A DNA stretch of 64,000 nucleotides from Aquarana catesbeiana (taxonomy: Eukaryota > Chordata > Amphibia > Anura > Ranidae). Where the stretch lies: positions 330,468,495 to 330,532,494 of the forward strand of contig NC_133327.1 of NCBI RefSeq assembly GCF_042186555.1, given 5' to 3'. The notes beneath the pieces were generated by a model. It searched no databases. It was not told where the DNA came from and saw nothing but the letters and a program-made list of their open reading frames with translations. This document shows positions 12,201 to 23,826 of this stretch, piece by piece. Both the position numbers and the translations under genes were made by a program. Each line of letters starts with the position of its first letter. Within the stretch, counting starts at the first letter, position 1.

Positions 12201-15200
12201 AGACACCCAAGCCCAACTCCAAGTCTACCTTGTGAAGGGGCGCCCCCGCTCTCACGGGTGGGGGGCAGGCTTCGGCTGTTTGGGGAGGCCTGGGAAGAAC
12301 TGGTTCAAGACAGATGGGTCATTTCCACTGTAAAATACGGTTACAGAATAGAGTTCCGGGAGATCCCCCTGAATCGGTTTCTGTACTCAAGGGTTCCGTC
12401 GGATCCAGAGAAAAGAAGATGCCTATTCCTAGCTTTACACCATCTGCTGATGCAGAGGGTAATTGTAAAGGTTCCACACGAGGAAAGATTCAAGGGGTTT
12501 TACTCAAACCTATTTACCGTGCCGAAACAAAATGGGGAAGTAAGGCCCATTTTGGACCTCAAGGCTCTCAACTTCTTTGTAAACGTTCGATCCTTCCGCA
12601 TGGAGTCGGTTCATTCAATAGTAAAATCCCTGAAAAAGGGAGACTATTTAGCGTCCATAAATATCAAGGACGCGTACCTTCATGTGCCGATCTTCAGTCC
12701 ACATCAAAGGTTCTTACGCTTCGCTGTAGAGGGCAGTCATTTCCAATTTGTGGCACTACCTTTCGGTCTGGCCACGGCCCCCAGGGTTTTCACAAAGATT
12801 CTGGCCCCGGTGTTGGCTTCCCTAAAGTCTCAGAAAATCTCCGTAGTAGGATATCTAGACAAAGGAGAGTTGTGGTCTGAAGAAGCCACTCTGCCACCTC
12901 CATCCCTAAATACAGCAAAAAGAAGGAAAGGATGGCCTTGGGACTTTGAGTGAGGTGGGAGAGATTCGGAACACTTTCACAATCAGTGCAAAAAATGTTT
13001 ATTATTCACAGAATGCTCAATACAGAAATGGGATCAGCAATAAGTGTGCGTTACCCGGCATAGTGGCCTAGTAATGAAGCATAAGTAAAAAACAAATACA
13101 GTTCGTTACACTTGATTTGTACATTCATAAAACGTATTATACAAAGTATACATATATCATTTGAATTAGTAAAATACATATTACACATGCATGGGTAGCA
13201 GTAGTATGTGACCATGTGGTGATCAACTTCAAATACCCAGCAAAGTGGGCATGCATGTGGCATCGGTATTGCCCTACGCGTTTCGCGAGTCTCCTCTCGC
13301 TCATCAGGGGCTGATGCATAATTTGTATGTCTAGAACAAAAAATATTAAAAGTAATAAGAATATGAAAAATAACGAATGAGTCGGGGCAGACTAGTAGAC
13401 TAGACTAAGCATCAGAGGGTCAACTCTAACCCTCAGGAATAACTAAGAGGGGTTAAAAAGTAAATATATATGTATAGGGTAACATAAATTCTTAAAATGA
13501 ATTTGATGAAGAGTAAAAATAAATAATAAATGAATGGACCGTCATAATGGCAAATAATTAAAGGCAAGGGCTAGAGGGAAGTGCATGCATACAGATGAAT
13601 ATAAGAAATAAAGGTATAAATAAATTTAGATTGTGTAGGGGTGAATGTGTGTACCAACAAAAATGTTAAGTTAAATTAAAATAGAAAATATTGTGTGTGG
13701 TGAGCGGGTATCACATACATAATCAGATTATTGGGTGAAAAGAAAGGGGAGGGAAAATATGAAAGAATAATACCTGAGTGGATGTGAAAAGTCCCAGGCA
13801 TAGATGGTGCTCTCACAGACCCAAAACCATGTCAACATACCAACCAACCACAGATGCAGACTGCAGCCGCGCCGAGCCCCCGGATATACCCACAGCGGCC
13901 ATGGAAGCCACGCCCCCAGCGTCATGTACGGATGGCAATAGGCTGACGCTGAAAGCCACGATTGGAAGAGTTCTCGCCTTTCTTCAAGCAGGAGTAGATT
14001 TACAGCTTGCTTTAGGGACAATTAAAAGGACAGATTTCGGCCTTATCGTTTTTTTTCCAAAGACCAATTGCATCCCATTCTTTGGTGCGAACCTTTGTCA
14101 AGGGAGTAACACACCTGAAGCCGCCGCTTAAACCACCTTTATGTCCCTGGGACCTAAATTTGGTACTGTCAGCCTTACAGAGTCAACCGTTTGAATCTAT
14201 TAGGCATATTCCTTTTGTCCTATTGACCAGAAAATTCGTTTTTTTGGTGGCTATAACATCGGCTAGAAGGGTGTCAGAATTGGCCGCCCTTTCTTGCAAA
14301 GAACCTTTTATGATTCTTCATCAGGACAGAGTGGTCATGCGCCCTCGTCCGGATTTTCTACCGAATTTCCAAATTTAATTTAAATCAGGATATTATTATA
14401 CCTTCCTTTTTTCCAAACCCTAGGACTAGGGAGGAAAGGTCGCTTCACTCACTGAATGTGGTGAGGGCGATAAAAGTTTACTTGGAAATGCTAGCTTCCT
14501 TTCGGAAGACTGACTGTTTTTTTGTCTTGCCTGAGGGTCCTAAAAAAGGACAGCTGGCAACAAGTTCAACTATATCCAGGTGGATTCGTCAGACTATTAT
14601 CCAAACATATGGATTAAAGGGCAGGGTTCCACCCTGGGATTTAAAAGCACACTCCACTAGAGGGATTAGTGCATCATGGGCAGTACGCCAACAGGTGTCT
14701 ATGGCTCAGGTTTGCAAAGCGGCCGCTTGGTCTTCAGTTCATACATTCACCGGGTTTTACCAGGTGGATGTGAGATCTCAAAAAAGAGGCTGTTTTTGGC
14801 CACAGCGTGTTGCAGGCAGCTTTATAGTCTTAGGCCCGTTGGGCTTAGGGATAATGTGTCCCCCCCCCCCCCCCCTCAGGTGCATTGCTTTAGGACATCC
14901 CACATAGTCATTAATATGGTGCTCTGTGTCCCGTGATGTACTCCAAGAACATAATTTTTACAGGTAAGCTGTTTTAAAAATCCGTTTGTTTTTCACCTTA
15001 ATGCATTTTATGCATTAAATGTGAAAAACCTTCTGTAGTGCTGCAGCCCCCCCAGTTTTACTTACCTGAACGCTGTCATCCACGGGTGTCTTGTGTCCTG
15101 ATTGGATAGATTGATAGCAGCGCAGCAATTGGCACCCGCTGCTGTCAATAAAATCCAATGACGCGGCGCTGGGGGGCAGGGCCGAGTCCTGCATTCTGTG

Positions 15201-18200
15201 TGAATTGACACAGATACAGGACTCGGGAGCACGCCCGCACGGGTGTCCACTATAGGAGAGCCTTCTCCAACGTGGACACTCGATGTGGGGAGGAGCGACC
15301 AGCGCCGCTGAGGGACCCCAGAAGAGGTGGATCGGGGTCCACTCTGTGCAAAATGAACCGCACAGTGGAGGTAAATATGACATATTTGTTATTTAACCAC
15401 TTAAAGACCGAGCCTCTTTCTGAGATTTGTTGTTTACAAGTTAAAAACAGGTAATTTTGCTAGAAAATTACTTAGAACCCCCAAACATTATACTTTTTTT
15501 TTTTTCTAACACCCTAGAGAATAAAATGGCGGTCGTTGCAATACTTTCTGTCACACCGTATTTGCGCAGCGGTATTACAAGCGCACTTTTTTTTGGAAAA
15601 AATACACTTTTTTGAATTAACCACTTGCTTACTGGGCACTTAAACCCCCCTCCTGCCCAGACCAATTTTCAGCTTTCAGCGCTGATGCACTTTGAACGAC
15701 AATTGCATGGTCATACGACACTGTACCTGAATGAAATTTTTATCATTTTTTTCCCCACAAATAGAGCTTTCTTTTGGTGGTATTTAATCACAGCTGGGAT
15801 TTTTATTTTTTGCTAAACGAACAAAAAAAAGATGAAAAATTTGGAAAAAAAAAAAATCAAGTTTGTTATAAAATTTTGTAAATAGGTAATTTTTCTCTTT
15901 CATTGATATGCGCTGATGAGGCGGCACTGGTGGGCACTGATAGGCACAGATAAGGCGGCACTGATGGGGACAGATAAGGCGGTACTGATGGGGACAGATA
16001 AGGCGGTACTGATGGGCACAGATAAGGTGGCACTGATGGGCACAGATAAGATGGCACTAATGGGTGGCACTGATGTGCAGCACTGTTGTTGAGGCACTGA
16101 TTGTGGGCACTAATAGGTGGCACTGTGGGCAGTGATGTGTGGCACTGATGGGTGGCGCTGGTGGGCACTGGTAGGCAGCACTGTTGCCTATTGCTAGGTG
16201 GCACTGGCAGGGGGCGCAAGTGGGCACTGAGGATCTGGCTGCAGCTCGCCGTGATCAGGACTGATGTCCCTCTCACAGCCGCTGGTGATTGGCTTTTTTT
16301 TTTTAAATTAGATGATTACCGGCTCTGTTGATATCACATGATCAGCTGTCATTGGCTGACAGCTGATCACGTGGTAAGGGGTCAGGATTGACCCCTTACT
16401 CCAATCTGTGATCCAGCGAGTCTCATAGACTCGCTGATCACAGAGCGCGCCCTGCAGGGGGCGCGCAGGCCGCTCAGGCACGGGAGGACGTCAATAGACG
16501 TACTGCCAGCAAAAGCAGGTCCGCACTGTAGCCATCATTCGGCTATAGCGCGCATCTGAAGTAGTAGTAAAAAACAAGACAACAGTAAATTTTTTTTTAT
16601 ATTGTGAAAGATAATGTTACGCCGAGTAAATTGATACCCAACATGTCACGCTTCAAAATTGCGCCCGCACGTGGAATGGCGGACAAACTTTTACCCTTAA
16701 AAATCTCCATAGGCAACAGGTTGCATGTTTTAAGTTACAGAGGAGGTCTAGGGCTAGAATTATTGCTCTCGCTCTACCGTTCGCGGCGATGCCTCACATG
16801 TGTGGTTTGAACACTGTTTTCATATGCGGGCGCTAGTCACGTATGCGTTTGCTTCTGCGCGCGAGCTCGTCGGGACGGGGCGCGTTTAACCACTTGCCGA
16901 CCGCCTAACGTATATATACGTCGGCAGAATGGCACGGGCAGGCAGAATCACGTACCTGTACGTGATCTGCCTCCCGCAGGCGGGGGGTCCGATCGGACCC
17001 CCCCCCGGTGCCAGCGGCGGTTGGCATTTGACTGGGAGCGTCGGGAGGCGAGGGGGAGACCATCCGATCGTGGCCCCCCCCTCGCGATCGCTCCCAGCCA
17101 ATCGGAATCCTCCCCTGCCTGTGTGTAGTTTCACACAGGCAGAGGATGTGATGTCATCTCTCCTCGGCTCGGCAGTTTCCGTCCCAGCGCCGAGGAGAGA
17201 AGACATGTAAGTGCACAACACACACACACACACAGTAGAACATGCCAGGCATACTTTACACCCCCGATCCCCCCCCAATCACCCCCCCCCCCCGTCACAA
17301 ACTGACAGCAAGCAGTATTTTTTTTTTTTTTTTTTCTGATTACTGCATGGTGTCAGTTTGTGACAGTTACAGTGTTAGGGCAGTGAGTATTACCCCCCTT
17401 TAGGTCTAGGATACCCCCCTAACCCCCCCTAATAAAGTTTTAACCCCTTGATCACCCCCTGTCACCAGTGTCACTAAGCGATCATTTTTCTGATCGCTGT
17501 ATTAGTGTCGCTGGTGACGCTAGTTAGGAACGTAAATATTTAGGCTCGCCGTCAGCGTTTTATAGTGACAGGGACCCCCATATACTATCTAATAAATGTT
17601 TTAACCCCTTGATTGCCCCCTAGTTAACCCTTTCACCACTGATCACCGTATAACCGTTACGGGTGACGCTGGTTAGTTCGTTTATTTTTTATAGTGTCAG
17701 GGGACCCGCCGTTTATTACCGAATAAAGGTTTAGCCCCTGATCGCCCGGCGGTGATATGCGTCGCCCCAGGCAGCGTCAGATTAGCGCCAGTACCGCTAA
17801 CACCCACGCACGCAGCATACGCCTCCCTTAGTGGTATAGTATCTGTACGGATCAATATCTGATCCGATCAGATCTATACTAGTGTCCCCAGCAGTTTAGG
17901 GTTCCCAAAAACACAGTGTTAGCGGGATCAGCCCAGATACCCGCTAGCACCTGCGTTCTTCCCCTCCGCCCGGCCCAGCCCAAGTGCAGTATCGATCGAT
18001 CACTGTCACTTACAAAACACTAAACGCATAACTGCAGCGTTCACAGAGTCAGGCCTGATCCCTGCGATCGCTAACAGTTTTCTTGGTAACGTTTTGGTGA
18101 ACTGGCAAGCACCAGCCCCAGGCAGCGTCAGGTTAGCGCCAGTACCGCTAACACCCACGCACGCACCATACACCTCCCTTAGTGGTATAGTATCTGATCG

Positions 18201-21200
18201 GATCAATATCTGATCCGATCGGATCTATACTAGCGTCCCCAGCAGTTTAGGATTCCCAAAAACGCAGTGTTAGCAGGATCAGCCCAGCGTTTTGCCCCTC
18301 CGCCCGGCCCAGCCCAGCCCACCCAAGTGCAGTAGCGTTTTGGTGAACTGACAAGCACCAGCAGCCTAGTACACCCCGGTCGTAGTCAAACCAGCACTGC
18401 AGTAACACTTGGTGACGTGGCGAGTCCCATAAGTGCAGTTCAAGCTGGTCAGGTGGCAAGCACAAGTAGTGTCCCGCTGCCACCAAGAAGACAAACACAG
18501 GCCCGTCGTGCCCATAGTGCCCTTCCTGCTGCATTCGCCAATCCTAATTGGGAATCCACCGCTTCTGCAGCGCCCGTACTTCCCCCATTCACATCCCCAA
18601 GCAAATGCAGTCGGCTGCATGAGAGGCATTTTCTTTATGTCCTCCCGAGTACCCCTACCCAGCGAACCCCCCCAAAAAAGATGTTGTGTCTGCAGCAAGC
18701 GCGGATATAGGCGTGACACCCGCTATTATTGTCCCTCCTGTCCTGACAATCCTGGTCTTTGCATTGGTGAATGTTTTGAACGCTACCATTCACTAGTTGA
18801 GTATTAGCGTAGGGTACAGCATTGCACAGACTAGGCACACTTTCACAGGGTCTCCCAAGATGCCATCGCATTTTGAGAGACCCGAACCTGGAACCGGTTA
18901 CAGTTATAAAAGTTAGTTACAAAAAAAAAAGTGTAAAAAAAAAAAAAAAAAAAACACAAACAAAAATATAAAATAAAAAAAAAATAGTTGTCGTTTTATT
19001 GTTCTCTCTCTCTCTATTCTCTCTCTATTGTTCTGCTCTTTTTTACTGTATTCTATTCTGCAATGTTTTATTGTTGTTATGTTTTATCATGCTTGCTTTT
19101 CAGATATGCAATTTTTTATACCTTACCGTTTACTGTGCTTTATTGTTAACCATTTTTTTGTCTTCAGGTACGCCATTCACGACTGAGTGGTTATACCAGA
19201 ATGATGCCTGCAGGTTTAGGTATCATCTTGGTATCATTCTTTTCAGCCAGCGGTCGGCTTTAATGTAAACGCAATCCTAGCAGCTAATTAGCCTCTAGAC
19301 TGCTTTTACAAGCAGTGGGAGGGAATGCCCCCCCCCCCCCAACGTCTTCCGTGTTTTTCTCTGGCTCTCCTGTCTCAACAGGGAACCTGAGAATGCAGCC
19401 GGTGATTCAGCCAGCTGACCATAGAGCTGATCAGAGACCAGAGTGGCTCCAAACATCTCTATGGCCTAAGAAACCGGAAGCTACGAGCATTTTATGACTT
19501 AGATTTCGCCGGATGTAAACAGCGCCATTGGGAAATTGGGAAAGCATTTTATCACACCGATCTTGGTGTGGTCAGATGCTTTGAGGGCAGAGGAGAAATC
19601 TAGGGTCTAATAGACCCCAATTTTTGCAAAAAAGAGTACCTGTCACTACCTATTGCTATGATAGGGGATATTTACATTCCCTGAGATAACAATAAAAATG
19701 ATTTAAAAAAAAAAAAAAAATGAAAGGAACAGTTTAAAAATAAGATAAAAAAATAATAATAATAAAGAAAAAAAAAAAAAAAAAAAAAAAAGCACCCCTG
19801 TCCCCCCTGCTCTCGCGCTAAGGCGAACGCAAGCGTCGGTCTGGCGTCAAATGTAAACAGCAATTGCACCATGCATGTGAGGTATCACCGCGAACGTCAG
19901 ATCGAGGGCAGTAATTTTAGCAGTAGACCTACTCTGTAAATCTAAAGTGGTAACCTGTAAAGGCTTTTAAAAATGTATTTAGTTTGTCGCCACTGCACGT
20001 TTGTGCGCAATTTTAAAGCATGTCATGTTTGGTATCCATGTACTCGGCCTAAGATCATCTTTTTTATTTCATCAAACATTTGGGCAATATAGTGTGTTTT
20101 AGTGCATTAAAATTTAAAAAAGTGTGTTTTTTCCCCAAAAAATGCGTTTGAAAAATCGCTGCGCAAATACTGTGTGAAAAAAAAAAATGAAACACCCACC
20201 ATTTTAATCTGTAGGGCATTTGCTTTAAAAAAATATATGTTTGGGGGTTCAAAGTAATTTTCTTGCAAAAAAAAATTATTTTTTTATGTAATCAAAAAGT
20301 GTCAGAAAGGGCTTTGTCTTCAAGTGGTTAGAAGAGTGGGTGATGTGTGACATAAGCTTCTAGATGTTGTGCATAAAATGCCAGGACAGTTCAAAACCCC
20401 CCCAAATGACCCCATTTTGGAAAGTAGACACCCCAAGCTATTTGCTGAGAGGCATGTCGAGTCCATGGAATATTTTATATTGTGACACAAGTTGCGGGAA
20501 AGAGACAATTTTTTATTTTTTTTATTTTTTTTTGCGCAACGTTGTCACTAAATGATATATTGCTCAAACATGCCATGGGAATATGTGAAATTACACCCCA
20601 AAATACATTCTGTTGCTTCTCCTGAGTACGGGGATACCACATGTATGAGACTTTTTGGGAGCCTAGCCGCGTACGGGACCCCGAAAACCAAGCACCGCCT
20701 TCAGGCTTTCTAAGGCCGTAAATTTTTGATTTCACTCTTCACTGCCTATCACAGTCTCGGAGGCCATGGAATGCCCAGGTGGCAAAAAACCCCCCCAAAT
20801 GACCCCATTTTGGAAAGTAGACACCCCAAGCTATTTGATGAGAGGTATAGTGAGTATTTTGCAGACCTCACTTTTTGTCACAAAGTTTTGAAAATTGAAA
20901 AAAGAAAAAAAAAATGTTTTTTTCTCGTCTTTCTTTATTTTCAAAAACAAATGAGAGCTGCAAAATACTCACCATGCCTCTCAGCAAATAGCTTGGGGTG
21001 TCTACTTTCCAAAATGGGGTCATTTGGGGGGGGTTTGTGCCACCTGGGCATTCCATGGCCTCCGAAACTGTGATAGGTAGTGAGGAGTAAAATCAAAAAT
21101 GTACGCCCTTAGAAATCCTGAAGGCAGTGATTGGTTTTTGGGGCCCCGTACGCGGCTAGGCTCCCAAAAAGTCCCACACATGTGGTATCCCCGTACTCAG

Positions 21201-23761
21201 GAGAAGCAGCTAAATGTATTTTGGGGTGCAATTCCACATATGCCCATGGCCTGTGTGAGCAATATATCATTTAGTGACAACTTTGTGCAAAAAAAAAAAA
21301 AAAAAAAAAAATTTGTCACTTTCCCGCAACTTGTGTCAAAATATAAAACATTCCATGGACTCAACATGCCTCAAAGCAAATAGCTTGGGGTGTCTACTTT
21401 CCAAAATGGGGTCATTTGGGGGGGTTTTATGCCATCTGGGCATTTTATGGCCTTCAAAACTGTGATAGGTAGTGAGGAGTAAAATCAAAAATGTACGCCC
21501 TTAGAAATCCTGAAGGCAGTGATTGGTTTTCGGGGCCCCGTACGCGGCTAGGCTCCCAAAAAGTCCCACACATGTGGTATCCCCATACTCAGGAGAAGCA
21601 GCTAAATGTATTTTGGGGTGCAATTCCACATATGCCCATGGCCTGTGTGAGCAATATATCATTTAGTGACAACTTTTTGTAATTTTTTTATTTATTTTTT
21701 TTTTTTTGTCATTATTCAATCACTTGGGACAAAAAAAATGAATATTCAATGGGCTCAACATGCCTCTCAGCAAATTCCTTGGGGTGTCTACTTTCCAAAA
21801 TGGGGTCATTTGTGGGGGTTTTGTACTGTCCTGCCATTTTAGCACCTCAAGAAACGACATAGGCAGTCATAAATTAAAGGCTGTGTAAATTCCAGAAAAT
21901 GTACCCTAGTTTGTAGGCGCTATAACTTTTGCGCAAACCAATAAATATACACTTATTGACATTTTTTCTACCAAAGACATGTGGCCGAATACATTTTGGC
22001 CTAAATGTATGACTAAAATTGAGTTTATTGGATTTTTTTTAGAACAAAAAGTAGAAAATATCATTTTTTTTCAAAATTTTCGGTCTTTTTCCGTGTATAG
22101 TGCAAAAAATAAAAACGGCAGAGGTGATCAAATACCATCAAAAGAAAGCTCTATTTGTGGGAAGAAAAGGACGCAAATTTCGTTTGGGTACAGCATTGCA
22201 TGACCGCGCAATTAGCAGTTAAAGCGACGCAGTGCCGAATTGTAAAAAGTGCTCTGGTCAGGAAGGGGGTAAAACCTTCCGGGGCTGAAGTGGTTAAAAA
22301 ATTTTTTTTCTCATTTTACCTTTTTTTTTTACATTTTTACACGGTTTAAAAAAAAAAAAAAATTGTGTCACCTTTATTCCTATTACAAGGATCCCTTGTA
22401 ATAGAAAAAAGCATGACAGGACCTCTTAAATATGAGATCTGGGGTCAAAAAGACCTCAAATCTCATATTTACATTAAAACGCAAAAAAAAAAAAAAAAAA
22501 AAAAAAAAAGGCCCTTTAAGGGCTATGGGCAGAAGTGACCTTTTGACGTCGCTTCCGCCCTGCAGTGATATGGAGACAGGTGGGGGCCATCTTCCCTTCA
22601 CTCGTCTCCATACCCAGCAGGGGGACAGATGCGATCGCCTCCGCTGCTGCTGACGGCTCCGGTAAGCGGCAAAGGGCACCAGATCGCGACGGAAGGGGTG
22701 CCCCTCTCCCGCTGCCACTAAAAGCGATCTTGCGGCGAATCTGCCGCAGAGACCACTTTTATCTTGTAGTGGACCGCTTGCTGAAAAAGAGGATACCAGG
22801 TTTATGGCAGCTATCTGCTGCCATAACAACAACATCCTCCTTCAAAATCATCACGTAAAACGACGGTGGGTGGTCCAGGAGTGGTTAAAAAAGAAAAAAA
22901 TGAGGGTTTACAACCCTTTTAAGGCCTGGTTCACACCTATGCATGTTTTAGTACCTTTTCAGTTTTGCAGAAACACACGACAGTCCATTTAACATGGTTT
23001 CCTATGAGTCACGTTCACATCTGTGCATTTTATGGAAAGGGCCAGGGATATTTTTCTGGTTCCATAGACTTCAATGGATCAAAAACATATTGAAAATGCA
23101 AAATGCACCTGGAATATGCAAACTGCAATCTGCATAAGTGTGAACCAGGCCTCAGTGTTAATTTTGGCAGTAAATTTTAATTTAGTTTTAGTCTTAGGAC
23201 TAAAATGGCATTTTATTTTTAGTCTTCTGCAAGCGTTTTAGTTTTAGTCGTATTTAGTTGACTAAATTCCCAGTACATTTTACTCTACTAAAATCAATAG
23301 GGGTTTAGTTACATTGTAATGCATTATTTACGCATTTCTCTACAATTTCCAAACTCCTTATATACTCCTGGAGTGAAAAAAAATCTAATAAGTTGATATC
23401 TATGGAATTAAGGTTTGAACGTGACACAGATTTAGTCGTTATATAAGGTCTTTAAGGTAAACCAAGTTTCGTTACAAGAACATTGCTTTTTTGACAGAAG
23501 TGTAATGTTAATATAAAAAAAAAGAAAAAAAAAACTCATTGTGTGATGATGCCACCATGCAGCGCACATTTACATAAACTTGTATATAATGTTGGGGGGA
23601 GGGCTGTTTATGTAATCTTCAGGCCTAAATTGATTTTTTTTAAGCATGGGTGCAAAAACAGTTCTGGTAGCAAAAACGTCAATCCTGCACAGATCAGACA
23701 GTGTACTGGTATTTGGCAGTATTTTAGGGTCTCAAGAAATGAGATAGGCAGTCAGTATAAC

Positions 23762-23826
<65 letters not shown>

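Larger units (their letters stand above)
9890..14982 (+). mobile_element. DIRS-type tyrosine-recombinase retrotransposon (DIRS-A), defective
   Basis: Left terminal part starts around TCGTACATCACGGGACACAG; the right end carries the inverted CTGTGTCCCGTGATGTAC (to about 14941), followed by a right-specific tip. Between them are, in order, gag-like, reverse transcriptase and tyrosine recombinase remnants. A Penelope/hammerhead-like segment replaces the RNase H region. No flanking duplication is visible, as expected for recombinase integration. It interrupts T4. Confidence 0.88.
16886..22297 (+). mobile_element. Large TTAA-flanked element T3 keeping a piggyBac transposase C-terminus
   Basis: 5412 bp between TTAA 16886-16889 and 22294-22297. 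Ends TTAACCACTTGCCGACCGCC and GGGGCTGAAGTGGTTAA share the CCACTT inverted terminus of the smaller families. It contains a cysteine-rich transposase end (18600-18807), a 351-bp-spaced direct duplication upstream of it, and a 392-bp-unit palindromic array (20330-21860). It inserted into a TTAA within T2. The main catalytic part of the transposase is absent. Confidence 0.8.
15393..22888. mobile_element. TTAA-flanked element T2 (piggyBac type), split by two later TTAA elements
   Basis: The left end TTAACCACTTAAAGACC (TTAA 15393-15396) and right end CCAGGAGTGGTTAA (TTAA 22885-22888) are imperfect inverted repeats. Its own sequence is 15393-15616, about 16571-16885 and 22298-22888. The partial T2 copy at 31799-32190 runs through the first junction without an insertion, which supports the nesting. 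Confidence 0.8.
9863..22922. mobile_element. Outer TTAA-flanked element T4, split by nested insertions
   Basis: The left end TTAAAAGGGATTGTAAACCC, continuing TCATTTT (9863-9889), and the right end, the inverted copy ending AACCCTTTTAA (22896-22922), match over about 26 bp with one indel, each closed by TTAA. Its own sequence is mainly 14983-15392, which includes the TTAATGCATTTTATGCATTAA block. Everything else between the ends is inserted: DIRS-A (9890-14982) and element T2 (15393-22888). Confidence 0.75.

Noticed and set aside
15866..16276. Proline/serine-rich frames
   Set aside because: Translation of the GGCACTGATGGGCAC-type minisatellite in a T1 element.
22383..22858. 150-codon minus-strand frame and 97-codon plus-strand frame
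   Set aside because: Both lie in the right part of TTAA element T2, cross a poly-A/T run, and have no similarity support.
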